From contig RCNN01000023.1 of NCBI GenBank assembly GCA_003667245.1, positions 122,629 to 186,628 of the forward strand: a DNA stretch of 64,000 bases. Reading direction: 5' to 3'. The notes below the pieces were generated by a model, which made no database searches, was not told the DNA's origin, and was given only the letters and a program-made list of their open reading frames with translations. Each line of letters begins with the position of its first letter. Positions within the stretch are counted from its first letter, which is position 1. Positions 1 through 10,879 of the stretch are shown piece after piece. A program made the translations under genes and the position numbers. This DNA comes from Heterostelium multicystogenum. Taxonomy: Eukaryota > Evosea > Eumycetozoa > Acytosteliales > Acytosteliaceae.

Positions 1-575
1 ATATTTAAATATTTGTTTATAAAAGATTTTAAAAAAGTGATAATAACTTGTGAAAATAGAACTTGTCAGTTTTGGATGGTGCTTCCGTCCACTCTCATTC
101 TAACATTCAACTCTATCACTCGCGTCAACACTATCAGCAACACACAAGTAGTGCAAAAAAATTAAAATAAAAAACAAACTTTATTCTATTATTATAATAA
201 TAGATGGTGTCTGTCTGCTTTATTTTATTATTTTGTATTGTTGAAACAATAAAAAAAATATAAAATACGGGTGTGTTTATCACTCCATTCCGCACATCGA
301 TTGGACGACACCAAACACAATAATTAAATGCAATGCAAAAACTAATGCAAATAGATTAAACAAAATTGGCTAAAATATTTAAATAAAGTTGTGTGTGTTT
401 GTTGTTGGGGTGAGTGTGTTATATAAATAAAGTAAAGTACATTTATAGATAGATAGTACAAATGTTAACTACTTTATTTTTCTTAATTCAATTTTAAAAG
501 ATAGCTATCTTAATTCCATTGCAATGGATTGTTTGTTTTGATGTTTGGATTAATTCAATGTCAATGTGGTGGTGG

Positions 576-625
<50 letters not shown>

Positions 626-1063
626 GGTTTATTGGTTGATTGGAAATGGGAATCGGATTTAAAAGTGTTATTTAGATGGGCAATGAAAAATGTGTCAATT
701 ATTATTTATATAACATTTACAGTATACTTACTTTCAGTAAGATCTATAATTTTATTATCTCATGTGAAACTTAACTAACTTGTATCTATATATCCATAAA
801 TATGGTAACAATAATAATAATAATAATAATTAAATGTGATAATAGATAAAACTAAATGTTACTTGTTTTAATGAGTGTGTAAAATTTGATCAGTTTTCAT
901 TTGTTTTTTTTTTTGTCAAAAATTGTTAAAATTAATTTTTTGTTTTTTTTTAAAAAAACAACCTAATCGTGATCATAAGAATAGCATATGTTGGTTGTTA
1001 TATTGAGATTTCCTCGATTTTATCATATAAATATATATCCTAAATAAATAAAGCAACATAAAA
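1..1063. other. intergenic, AT-rich
   Basis: No coding region is supported here. The stretch is AT-rich with T and A runs, a TTG triplet tract (annotated separately) and an AAT tract near 809-831. The poly-Val reading frame across the TTG tract is only a translation of the repeat. Confidence 0.7.
569..627. repeat. TTG/CAA triplet repeat
   Basis: GGT then about 17 uninterrupted TTG units. In dictyostelids, CAA/TTG tracts are common both in genes (poly-Gln) and between genes. Here no conserved coding sequence flanks the tract, so it is intergenic. Confidence 0.9.
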
Positions 1064-1379
1064 ATGGACGGCGAATCTTCAAATACACCAATCAATAAAT
1101 CATTTTCAAGCAGAATCAAATCTATATTTCAATTGCGCAAACTCTGTAAAGGCAAAGATGGTTAGCATTGCCAATATTGCATTCTTCTCCACACGTTATG
1201 TTTTGAATGCTGCTTGGGTTCTTGGTACATTGGTAATCATTTTTCTCAACTCCAATGATCAGATGTATCGAGTACGAGCGTTTGGGTCAGAGCTACCGAC
1301 AAGAAGAGAGAATCAGAAGCAAACCCAACAAATCAAGGAAAGATCGCTCAATCTCTCCCAAGAGTATTTGAACGAATAA
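1064..1379 (+). CDS. small hypothetical membrane protein, model uncertain
   Basis: Two overlapping frames are open. One starts with ATG at 1064 and encodes 34 residues (MDGESSNTPINKSFSSR...). The second starts at 1158 and encodes 73 residues with one hydrophobic segment (residues about 14-30, around AAWVLGTLVIIF) followed by a polar, basic and glutamine-rich tail. The second frame is also open upstream as far as 1062. A single frame slip near 1150 would therefore give one protein of about 104 residues with a Ser-rich basic N-terminus, one membrane span and a polar tail. The size and layout recall small mitochondrial outer-membrane proteins such as TOM22/TOM9, but the resemblance is too weak to name it. 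No usable intron joins the frames, because the only GT..AG pair is about 20 nt apart. Confidence 0.35.
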
Positions 1380-2725
1380 AATAATAATAGTATAGAATCA
1401 TAGCAACAATCTTATAATATAATCAAACCAATCAATCATTCACAACCACCCTATATCATATCATATCATTTTCACATCAACAACATAACATACATACATA
1501 ACAACAACAACAATCATTATTAACAAACAATAGTATTAAGTTATTGTTCAGTTAATTTAAATAATACAACAAGTCTAGTCAACTCAAAGCGAAAAGACAA
1601 CATCAATAGTCAATCAATTACAATTGCATACACCACAGATCTACAAGAAGAGAAGAACGAAGGATAAAGCCTAAGCCTGGAGCAGGTGAAGAGAGTACTT
1701 GATAGACTAAACAAAAATAAAACTTTACAAGCCAATGGAATACGATCAAATTCCAATGTATATGTGATTTAGAATCTATCCTACTTAAGATGATCATGTT
1801 TTATGGTCTGTTGTAATTTTATTGTTTGTTTCTATCACGATGTTAGAAAAAGTGTGTTTTCTTAAAGTTATGATTGATTTCATTTAATTCCTAAACACAC
1901 TCACAATCATAATCACAAACTCGACCTCCATTCTGAGATCTCAAATACAATACAATACAACTAAGAGGTTTCATTGTTTATTTTATTTTGTTTTTGTTTT
2001 AATTTGAGTCATATGTTAAAAATAACAGGTATCTATGATGTTTGAGATTACACATCTTGAGTCACCTGCAATAAGGAGGTATTGCCAACTAACGTTGTTT
2101 AATTTCAAATTATTACCAATATAATTATCTTTATTACAGTGTTGTTCCAATATAAATCCACTTTTAGGTACTTTCTAATAATCAATTTTAATTCTAAAAA
2201 ACTTAATATCAATGATTATATAAAAATAATCGTATTTATTCTAATTTATCTCTTATAGAATATAATTGATATAACTTTAGAGAAGGTATGTTTTTATAAT
2301 GAAAAATAATCAACCAAATACTTCATACATATTAATATTTTCTAAAAGTTTGTTTGTTTTGACTGAATTATTATTTTTTGAACAGAAAGAGAGCTTCGCT
2401 TTTTAATACCCTAGAACTTCATTTATAAGAAATGTATTTGTGGATTCTGCCAATAGAATAGGATATAATTTACCACAGCATACTTCTCAATGGGATATAA
2501 ACTTAAAGAAAAGAATGAAGTAGTTACTTATTTCCAGAGTAATTTTGGTTTCAATTCTAAAGTTATATCAATTAAATTCTATGAGATAAATTAAATAACT
2601 ATTAATAATTATACAAACTCCAGTGACTTTTTAATTATTATTATAATATTCTCTTGATGCATCAATGACATTTCATTTCATTTCATTAACAAACCATTTT
2701 CATCAATTAAAATTAAGATGACAAC
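1380..2725. other. intergenic
   Basis: AT-rich sequence with CAA-rich stretches (1490-1530) and no frame of coding character on either strand. It may hold the 3'UTR of the small upstream gene and the promoter of the RING gene. Confidence 0.6.
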
Positions 2726-3549
2726 ATGGTAAAAATATCTTATGCAAATATCAGGTTTTTATATCTTTCAAACTTAAAATTATGGGGGAACATGTTCAGT
2801 TTAGCTTTAATGTTGTTAATAATGCTATCAGGTAAAATAAAAGACACTTTCAATATCTGTGTTAATTTTAACTATAGGATGTGGGAGTTATAAGTATTAT
2901 GGTTTAGAAATATTATATCCAGTTATTAGAGCAGTCCTTATTTATGCAATCTTTTATTTGCTTGGATTTTATTTATATCGATGTAAGTATAGATCAATGT
3001 CATTGCGATTCATTCACTTTTGTTGATGTTGCTGATTTCGAGCATAGATCAAAAACAATGTGATTATTGAAGAATGAACTATTCTTACTGATCTGATCTT
3101 ATTTATATCTTTTAACAATAGTTATTAAAGGCAAAAAAACATAAACAAGTTATAGTTATGTTTAAAAAACTGTTTAGTGTACTGGAAAAGAGGAGATAGA
3201 GAATCTAAATGAAATAATAAAGAAATTGAATGATGAGAGGACCGGTCATCTACAACAAATTGAAGATCTAGTGAATAAGCCGCCATTTTGGCAGGTTTCC
3301 AAAGAGGAATTGACCAAGATGACAACAGAGCAGTTAATGAATCTAAATTCGACTCTTACCAAAAAGTCATTGGAGATATCAAAGATACTAGAAGAAAGAA
3401 ACCTTTGTTTAATATGTCAAGACAAACCCAAAGACACGCTCTTTTCTCCTTGCAATCATTACAACTGCTGCTCTAAGTGTGCAGCGAAACTAAAGAAATG
3501 CCCAATATGTAGATTAGAAATAACAAGCCAACACAAGATATTCAACTAA
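2726..3549 (+). CDS. RING-finger protein (probable E3 ubiquitin ligase) with N-terminal membrane segments
   Basis: The C-terminal exon (from about 3178) encodes a leucine-rich helical linker and a C-terminal RING finger: CLIC at 3409-3420, then PCNHYNCC, SKC and CPICR. The spacing is C-x2-C-x11-C-x-H-x3-C-x2-C-x6-C-x2-C, the C3HC4-type arrangement of MDM2/IAP/MUL1-like E3 ligases that end in a RING. Upstream, an ATG at 2726 opens a hydrophobic exon (2726-2831). This joins through a 46-nt intron (2832-2877) to a second hydrophobic exon (2878-2982, ...AIFYLLGFYLYR) ending at a consensus donor GTAAGT. The acceptor before 3178 (TTTAG) keeps the RING frame but does not match the phase of the 2983 donor. 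Either a small exon is missing from this model or there is a 1-nt error. By family knowledge it would be a membrane-anchored E3. The RING call is firm; the N-terminal join is not. Confidence 0.6.
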
Positions 3550-3879
3550 TTAGGTCATCATCTTCATCACATAGATATGTACATATAAACATAAAAGACA
3601 TAATCAATCTTTCGATTCATCGTAAACATCCAACAGATTGTTTCAAGACTTTGTTTTAGAACTGTTGACTTCCTTATTCCACATTTATTTAAATTTTTTA
3701 AAAAATTCATTCTGAAAGGTGCTACTTTCACACACAGACCAAGTCGTCGTTCGGTTTTTTTGTTTTTTCTTTTACTTTTATTAATAATTTTATTAAAATT
3801 TGGACAATTAAATTTATTTGGTTTTCAATTTATTACTACTATTTATTTATTTAAATATATCAATATTGTTATTTAGAAA
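3550..3879. other. intergenic
   Basis: About 330 bp between two genes on the same strand. It is AT-rich with T runs and no coding signal. Confidence 0.6.
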
Positions 3880-4443
3880 ATGGGAAGATATAAAAGGATT
3901 TGGTGGTACTCACACAAAGAATAAGCAATATAATAAAAAAGGCAAGAAAGACTGCTAGAAGAGGAAAGGGTATATATCTATGATGATTACTCGATCGGGT
4001 CGAACCAACAATCAACTTATCAGATTGTTTTTGTTGGATGATCAGTTCAAGCAACCAAGATTCTAATGATCACTATTGGTTGTTGATAAAAATATAGATT
4101 TAGATCAAGTTTGGGATGATATTCAACCAGACAAAATAGAGAAAGCATCTAAACATGATATAGATCCAGAGCTACCTGGTTGGGTCAATACTACTGTGTA
4201 CATTGCGCTAAATATTATATTGCTCAAAAAGATTTGGACACTCATCTCAGCGGAAAGAAACACAAGAGAAGAGTAAAAGATTTGAAAGAAAAGCCTTATA
4301 CTGTAGAGGATTCACAGCTGCCAATAGACAATGGAAAGAAACTAAGACCAACGCCAACCCCAATGAACGAAGACACTACCATTCAAGACGACAAAGTTTT
4401 CAACAAAGACTGCAGCATCAACGTCATAATAATACTACAGTAA
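3880..4443 (+). CDS. Bud20/ZNF593-like C2H2 zinc-finger protein (60S ribosome export factor family)
   Basis: The protein starts with MGRYK, as in yeast Bud20 (MGRYS), followed by a basic Lys/Arg-rich N-terminus. An intron (3970-4097, GTATAT..ATAG) splits the Asp codon of the conserved DLDQVWDDIQP. A PELPG segment then leads into the U1-type zinc finger (GQYYCVHCAKYY ... HLSGKKHKRRVKDL), with C-x2-C and H-x5-H spacing, and the family signature EKPYT. Bud20/ZNF593 shuttles with pre-60S subunits and supports their export from the nucleus. The frame breaks three times: at A runs 3892-3895 and 3935-3940 (one A too many each) and at TT 4180-4181, where one T appears missing before GQYY (yeast has PGLGQ). 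All three lie in homopolymers, so assembly error is likelier than a pseudogene. The tail after about residue 130 is species-specific. Confidence 0.85.
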
Positions 4444-4581
4444 AGATAATCGAATAATAATAATAATAACAAACAGAAATCTTTTTTAAAAATGACAAAA
4501 ACCATTTGCTTATCGTTTTATTATTATTATTATTGTTGTTGTTGGTGTTCGTTGTTTAGGGTTTGTTTTGTTATTTGATGT

Positions 4582-6872
4582 TTAGAACTTCCAGAGTGCA
4601 TCGAAGCCGTCTTTCTTGTCTGTAATCAGGTGATCAAAGTTATTGAATTCCAATGGTACTGCACCTGTTTTCTTGGCAGTCGATTCAAATAGTGATTGGT
4701 AGGTGCTGGATGCAAAATCAGTGCTGCTGACTGTTCCCTTGAGTCCGGCATCAAAGAGGGTTGCTAATTTTCTGACCTCTGGGAAGTAATGTTGACGCAA
4801 CAGTTGGATCTCCCAGAGAGAAACTCTTGAGTGCGTTGCACTTGGCTGGATCCTCTTCCATTGGCAAATATGGGTCTTCTCCATAAATCTTTTTAATCTC
4901 TTTTTGTCTGTCAGATTCAATCAAATAAACCTGATTCTATTGATTGTTTAATTGGTTAGTTATTTGGAAGCCATTGGAAAGAATGGATAGCGATGCTACT
5001 TACTTGAATTGAAGGTATTTGATTGGGCAGTTGCGGTGATGTTATTAATTAAGTGTATGGCAGGTTGGATGTCTTTGAAGCAGAGTGAAAATCAATGGTA
5101 GGAGAATTTAAACTTCCGAATGGTGGTGTGATGAGACAAAGACAGCTTGCTCTCTTTAAGAATGCGGCAACCAAGTAGTTGGGTAGATAGTTGCTGCTCA
5201 AGAACAGTTCTGCCAAGCTAAAGAATCTCTACTACGGTATTTAGCATAAACAATACCTGGTTGGAACAAAGAATAGAGCTTCTTATAGAAATCTGGGAAC
5301 TCTCTGATGTGATATTATATTATAATACAAGTATTAGGATAGATGTATTTATATTGCTATTCATTGCTATGGATATGACTTACAAATTGTATTTATGCAT
5401 TAAAATAAAATAGACCATTCAATGCCAATATGCTGTGTATTCCACCGAGATCGTATGACTTTGAAAAGAAATCCATTAAAAGTTGAGGGCTTGAAAGATG
5501 TGGCATAACTTGCTCAGGCAAAACCGAGTAAAACCTATTGTTTAAAACTGGTAAGTATAATCTACTTGCATGTGTAAGATAATAGGTCGACCTACATGTT
5601 TATAGATGGAAGTTGGCAATGGTAGTGTCAAGAATGCTAACCAAAGTTTACCGAAGCTCTGTTTGTATGATGATAGGGTGGTGACTTTAATCCAGTAGTC
5701 TTGTTGTTCTTTGAATTCAGTGGTTGTTGGTAGTGTTGCGTCGGCACGTTTCTCTTTGTTCTTCTTTTTCATTGTCTTGACATCTTTGATCATCGATGCA
5801 GTGGGCTCCCCAACCAAGAACTTCCACTCGGCTGGTACCTCTTCCATCACCTCAAAGACCACCATCAAATCGAAAATGTTCTCTACGTACTTGTTGGCGT
5901 TGAATGGAGCAGCAAGCTCGCCTTTGAATTCATAGTGGTTTGAAATGACAGTACTAGTATCAACACAAGATCTCTGGATCATGCTAGTCAAAAACTGTCA
6001 TGAGCATGTGCTGTAACATCGTGAGATGGAATGTATCTGGATTGGAGGTGTTCGATCAGTTTCGAGTTCAAATTGTTATTGTAGATAAGTGGTTCCAAGA
6101 TGTTGACACGAACAAAGTCTGTGGTGAGACGGTTGTAGAATCCTGCTGGCAACGATGGGTGTTGTCCACCGAGTTTTTGACGCTGTTGACCGTAGATCTT
6201 TGACTCTACCGCCAACATTGAGAACAAGCTATTCAAAGTTGGCAGCTGAATCGATGGATCTTCATATCTGATCAATCTTCTCAACAGTTTCAAATAGGAT
6301 AGGTAGATCTCCAATAGCCATTTGGTATACATTCTAAATGCATCAACATTCTTATTTTCTCCTGCTGTGTTGTTTTCTCTTCTTGTTCTTGTTTGTTGTT
6401 TGTAGCGCTCTCTTTCTCTTTGTCGGAGTTTGATACCTCCTCAATGAAGTATTGACAAAGCAATTCATTCGATGAATCCAATCTCTGTATGAAGATACGT
6501 TCCAATGATTTGATAGTTTGGAAGATTATCTCTAAATTTTGCTTGTTCTCCTCCTATACCATACAATCGATTCGATTGGATGTAATGAATGTATGTTAGT
6601 TTTCAGATCATTATCCATTCACTCTACTCGTCTTTGTCTTAACTAATTGTTCATACTTTATTGCAGATTGCAATTATCTCTCAACGATCTTATTTGTATT
6701 GTCTAAAGACTCCAGTACATCTTTTTTCGAGTGATCTAATAAAGTCTACAGGTTCCATTTTCACAGCTTTCGAGCTGTCTTCTTTGTTGTTGGTTGATGC
6801 CGATTCATCATTAAACTTTCTTTTTCTTTCAAAAGTAGATTCCTTCTTTTGTTTAATCTTTGTACTACTCAT
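4582..6872 (-). CDS. NOC4 (nucleolar complex protein 4, CBF/Mak21 family)
   Basis: The gene runs on the minus strand from ATG at 6872 (MSSTKIKQKK...) to a stop at 4582. Conserved blocks match NOC4/NOC4L. In the middle these include YTKWLLEIYLSYLKLLRR and, around 5400-5540, a stretch with PHLSSPQLLMDFF and GGIHSILALNGLF. Near 5160-5300 lies a YRSRFFSLAELFL...YLPNYLVAAFLKR block typical of the CBF domain. The C-terminus has EDPYLPMEEDP, then LWEIQLLRQHYFPEV and VPLEFN. NOC4 pairs with NOP14 in the 90S pre-ribosome and is needed for 18S rRNA processing in the nucleolus. Several short introns break the C-terminal half. The frame also slips near 4820 (between EDPAKCNALKS and LWEI) and near 6740 (an A run after SLEK), again as single-base changes. 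Neighbouring Bud20 is also a ribosome factor, but on the opposite strand. Confidence 0.85.
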
Positions 6873-7114
6873 TTTAGATTATAATTATAAGCAGCATACA
6901 ATCATATATTAAAACCTTAAAAAAAACGAACGACAGAATTTTTAAAAAAAAGTATCAACAAGATAAATATCAATATATATATATATAATTTTAAATTAAT
7001 ATTCATCAATTAATTTCAACATAATTTTTCAACTACTTTATGTTTTCAAAGAACAATTTTACAAAATATCAATTAAATAACAATTATAAAAAATATCAAA
7101 TTAACAATCATTAA

Positions 7115-7205
7115 TCCGACTTTAACTCAAGTGGTAGAGTGTTTGACTGTAGTTTGTATCACAAGAGATATCAAAAGGTTGCTAGTTCGAGTCTGGCAAG
7201 TCGGA
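7115..7205 (+). tRNA. tRNA-Tyr (GTA) with intron
   Basis: The 7-bp acceptor stem is TCCGACT (7115-7121) with AGTCGGA (7199-7205). A D-arm is present with GTGGTAGAG. The anticodon stem TTTGA/TCAAA encloses CTGTAGT and an intron of roughly 17 nt right after the anticodon loop. The T-arm is GCTAGTTCGAGTCTGGC. An intron at this site is usual for eukaryotic tRNA-Tyr. A T run follows the gene (pol III terminator). A retrotransposon is inserted 66 bp downstream. Confidence 0.93.
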
Positions 7206-7220
7206 TCTTTTTTATAAAAT
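7206..7220 (+). terminator. pol III T-run after tRNA-Tyr
   Basis: TCTTTTTTATA directly follows the tRNA 3' end. A run of six T on the coding strand is the standard RNA polymerase III stop signal. Confidence 0.8.
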
Positions 7221-7275
7221 TCCCCTCATGCGGGATAAATTGAAAACCTCCACACTACTTGATCGATTGGTTAAT

Positions 7276-7445
7276 TTTAAAAGAGTAACACATAAAACGT
7301 ATATATATAGGATCTATTAACAATAATTAATTATAACTATAGAGGAATTAGGGTTATTAATTGGAATGATTTGTTTATTTGATTATTTTCGGTTTTTATA
7401 CTATAAATTTCTTATTTTTATGATTTTTGAACTTCGTGTTTTACA
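7276..7445 (-). repeat. 3' LTR of the Ty3/gypsy element
   Basis: 170 bp, base-for-base identical by eye to 11983-12152. It contains the end of the pol frame, whose stop is at 7418-7420, so the last residues of Pol are encoded in the LTR. Confidence 0.95.
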
Positions 7446-10400
7446 CTTTGCCCTTTTTTAAGAGTAGGTCTTCTTTTCGGGTTATAGGTCTTCCTTTGAG
7501 TTTTGACTGTCTTCTTAGGTTTCTGGTTGTCTTGTTCCTGTTCTTGTTCTTTCTTGAATATGTCTATCAGTTCCTTAGCATGAATGTATTTCTCGAATTG
7601 CCATGATGACTGATCTTCTGGGTAACCTAACCATTTGATTAAGTATTGTGTGCTCTTTCCAAACTTGCGAACACCCATTATCTTTTCAACCACATACTCT
7701 TCTTCTCCATTGACCAACTTCGGACCAGGCTCGGCAACCAATTCGTTATTGTCTTCATTAACTTTGAATTTCATTACTTGGGTAACATTGAAAATTGCAT
7801 GTCTCCTAGTGAAACCATCCAACTCCAATTCTAGGTTTAATCCATTATTGAATACTCTTATTACTTTAAATGGACCTCTGTTTCTGTTTCTAACTGACTT
7901 CATAATTGATTCTTTATCTACATCCAAGTTGATAAATTCATCCTTGACTAACACCCAATCTCCTTTCACGATATCAATCTTCTCCACTAACTCTTCTCCT
8001 TCTAACATTTGTAGTTGTTTGTCTAACAAACAATCTCGAACTATCTCTCTCACCACATCTCTTTCTTCTCCACTAATTCGTTTTGCAAACAAATTTATAG
8101 GTGATGTCGGTACATAACCTAACACTACTTCAAACGGGGATCTCTTAATTGTTGCATTATAGGTTGAGTTAATCGCAAATTGAATATTCTTGATCTCCTC
8201 GTCCCAATTCTCCTTCTTCTCCAAGGCTAATTTTCTCAACATCGTTCTGATACTTCTATTCAGTCTCTCGGTCTGACCATCACTTTGGGGATGTCTGGGT
8301 ACAGACATTCTCAACTTCGATCCAACTCTTCGGAATAATTCTTGCCACACTTCACTCGTAAAACGGGGGTCTCTATCACTGACTATCGATAACGGTAATC
8401 CAAATGATGTAAACACATTTTCATGAACTAGTTTAGCTGTCTCTATCGCTGTTATTTGTTTCTTCGTTGGTATAATTGTTGTATATTTACTGAATCTATC
8501 TACGACAACTAACACATAATTATAACCATTTAGACTCTCTGGTAAATCTAGAAAATCCAAACTTATATCTATTCCGACTCCTTCCGCTATCTCTAATGGC
8601 TGAATATTTGCTTTCTTCTTTACTTCTATTCTATTTTGTTGACATTCTACACAATAATCACAAAACTCTTTCACCTTCTCGTACAATTTCCTACAATAGA
8701 AATTCTCCTTAATTCTCGTATACGTTCTTAAACTATCTCCGTGCCCACAATATGGCGTACTGTGTGCCTCTCTAATTATCTCTTTGATATGTTTTTCATC
8801 TACCAACACTAATCTTTCTTTTCCTTCCTTGTCTATGATAAACAATAGACCTTCACGTTCTCTCCACGTATCTTTATGTCTCGCTTTCACTAACTCTACG
8901 TCACTATTTCCTTTATAACTTTCCTTAACTTCCATCAAATAATCCCACTCTATAGGTATCCTATAAGTGTTCAACCTCGACAATACATCCGCTCCTACAT
9001 TCTTTACACCGTCAATATGCTTAATTTCGTAATTGAATTGTGATAACACTTCAAGTGCTTTCAATTGATCTTTCGTTAAAGTCACTTGATCCTTCAAGTA
9101 TAGCAAATTATAATGATCCGTAAAGATCTTTAATTTACTACCCAAAAGTATCTTCATGTTCTTCTTCAAACACTCCTTTATCGCCAACAACTCTCTAAAT
9201 CCTATTGATTTCGTCTGTTCAGTATTCTTCAACCTTCTTCCATAAAACAACACCGGTCTCTCTACTCCATCTTTATCCTTCTGCTTGATAATTGCACTAA
9301 TGCCAATATCACTCGCGTCCGTGTAAATATAGTACTCCTTCAACGGGTCTGGTAAATACAAATCTACGGTTTGTTTCAATTCTCCGATTAACTGATAAAA
9401 TTCCTTCTTGGCTTCATCACTAATTTCAAATTCTCTCTTATGTTTACGCAATTCTTCCAAATGTCTCGTCTTCTCTGGGTATTTGTCTATGAATTTTCTA
9501 AAATAATTAAAAAATCCTAGCGTTTTCTGCACTTCCTTCGGATTAGTTGGATATGACATTTGATCCAACAACTCTGTCTTATAGTTACTACTATTAACTG
9601 TATTGAATTTGATTGTTCTACCCAGTATCTGTATTTCTCTTCTAAACAACTTCACTTTCTTCTTACTAATAAAGATCTTTCTTTCTCTGCACCTGATTAA
9701 CATCTTAATCACTCTTCTAACATTCTCCAAAACAGTATCATCTGCTGCTATGAGATCATCGAAATAATTATCGACAATATCTCCAAAATTCGATTCCATA
9801 AACTCGGCAAATCTAGCTGGTGCTCCACTTAATCCCATCGCCATCCTCTTATACCAATACAATCCTTTCTTCGTTCTAAAGGCTGTCAACCTCCTCGAAC
9901 TCTCTTCTAACTCTACATGGAAATATCCTTTAATCACATCACCTAGTGAAAAAATTCTTTTCCCACTTAATCTATTCAACACGTCTTCTATTATCGGTAT
10001 CTTATACTCTAAATCTACTGTTCCTTCATTCAATTTCTTAAATTGATTTACTAATCTATCAAACTCTCCGTTTTTATACACCGCAAAAATTGGTGATTCT
10101 ACAATATCTTCTACATCTTCCGCTATTTTCTCTACCACGCCTAATTCTAATAATTCATCTACTTTCTTTTGAATATCTAATTCTTCCTTAAACGACTTCT
10201 TGAATGGATATTGACTCTTAATTACTACTCCTTCTTTCAAAACTATTCTATGACTAATATCATTATCTCTCTTAATTACGCTAAAATCTGGAGCTTTCTC
10301 CACGATAACATCTCTGAATTTCTCTATTATTACTTTCTCTAACGTTTCTAAATCTTCCTTTTCAATTAAATCCATTACTTCGGATACTATCTCTTCTTCT

Positions 10401-10849
10401 GTATTACTAATTTCTTCTATTTCTTCCTTCCCATCCATTGTTCTATCAACTACTTCGACTTCTTCACTTAACATCTTAACTTTCCATTTCTTTCCATCCA
10501 ATTCCATTTCTAATTTCAATTCCTCTAAAATATCCGTACCGAATATTATTTCTATTTCTTCGTCTAAATCTATCACATTTAACTCTACTTCTATTTGACT
10601 TCCTAACTCTATCTTCGTATACAATGCCTTATTAACTATCTTACTAATATTTCCTTCTTCGAACGGCAATTTAACTATTAAATTCCTTCTTGTTTCTATC
10701 TTATCACTACTTCTAATCCATTTATTATTAATAAAGGATTTCTTCGCTCCCGTATCGACTATCACTTTTCTTTCCACTCCACCTATCATCAACTTGACTT
10801 TAATATGATCGCTACTACTGCTATCAATTAACGCCACTTCCATCTTCAC
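7418..10849 (-). CDS. pol: Pol polyprotein (protease, RT, RNase H, integrase, chromodomain)
   Basis: About 1,143 residues in the classic Ty3/gypsy order. The aspartic protease has VDTG at about 31-34. The reverse transcriptase is at about 210-410, with the active site NYFDD at 361-365. RNase H has YTDAS at about 509-513. The integrase has a zinc-binding HH..CC region (H696, H703, C730-C736) and the catalytic core with D near 765, D825 and E861, i.e. the D,35,E spacing (SDRDPRF ... SDGQTERLN). The C-terminal chromodomain is at about 1050-1100 (EYVVEKIMG, IKWLGY, SSWQ). All key residues are present and the frame is unbroken. The first usable ATG is at 10843, but the frame stays open upstream right to the Gag stop codon, in the same phase, so Pol is probably made as a Gag-Pol readthrough product. 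The last codons lie in the LTR. Confidence 0.96.
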   Translation of the reverse strand: MKMEVALIDSSSSDHIKVKLMIGGVERKVIVDTGAKKSFINNKWIRSSDKIETRRNLIVKLPFEEGNISKIVNKALYTKIELGSQIEVELNVIDLDEEIEIIFGTDILEELKLEMELDGKKWKVKMLSEEVEVVDRTMDGKEEIEEISNTEEEIVSEVMDLIEKEDLETLEKVIIEKFRDVIVEKAPDFSVIKRDNDISHRIVLKEGVVIKSQYPFKKSFKEELDIQKKVDELLELGVVEKIAEDVEDIVESPIFAVYKNGEFDRLVNQFKKLNEGTVDLEYKIPIIEDVLNRLSGKRIFSLGDVIKGYFHVELEESSRRLTAFRTKKGLYWYKRMAMGLSGAPARFAEFMESNFGDIVDNYFDDLIAADDTVLENVRRVIKMLIRCRERKIFISKKKVKLFRREIQILGRTIKFNTVNSSNYKTELLDQMSYPTNPKEVQKTLGFFNYFRKFIDKYPEKTRHLEELRKHKREFEISDEAKKEFYQLIGELKQTVDLYLPDPLKEYYIYTDASDIGISAIIKQKDKDGVERPVLFYGRRLKNTEQTKSIGFRELLAIKECLKKNMKILLGSKLKIFTDHYNLLYLKDQVTLTKDQLKALEVLSQFNYEIKHIDGVKNVGADVLSRLNTYRIPIEWDYLMEVKESYKGNSDVELVKARHKDTWREREGLLFIIDKEGKERLVLVDEKHIKEIIREAHSTPYCGHGDSLRTYTRIKENFYCRKLYEKVKEFCDYCVECQQNRIEVKKKANIQPLEIAEGVGIDISLDFLDLPESLNGYNYVLVVVDRFSKYTTIIPTKKQITAIETAKLVHENVFTSFGLPLSIVSDRDPRFTSEVWQELFRRVGSKLRMSVPRHPQSDGQTERLNRSIRTMLRKLALEKKENWDEEIKNIQFAINSTYNATIKRSPFEVVLGYVPTSPINLFAKRISGEERDVVREIVRDCLLDKQLQMLEGEELVEKIDIVKGDWVLVKDEFINLDVDKESIMKSVRNRNRGPFKVIRVFNNGLNLELELDGFTRRHAIFNVTQVMKFKVNEDNNELVAEPGPKLVNGEEEYVVEKIMGVRKFGKSTQYLIKWLGYPEDQSSWQFEKYIHAKELIDIFKKEQEQEQDNQKPKKTVKTQRKTYNPKRRPTLKKGQSVKHEVQKS

Positions 10850-10879
10850 CTCTTCCCTTCCACTCTTCTTAACCTCGGT

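Noticed and set aside
566..778. 70-residue frame with a poly-Val start
   Set aside because: It is a translation of the TTG triplet repeat with no conserved flanking protein.
1064..1157. Regulatory upstream ORF for the gene at 1158
   Set aside because: The 34-codon frame overlaps the second start, but a frame slip joining the two frames explains the data equally well; no evidence for regulation.
3880..4443. Bud20/ZNF593 as a pseudogene
   Set aside because: Three shifts look damaging, but all are in homopolymers, the splice sites are intact and the same kind of slip affects essential genes throughout the window.
7635..8117. Plus-strand 160-codon frame
   Set aside because: Antisense shadow of the pol gene; it has no motif of its own.
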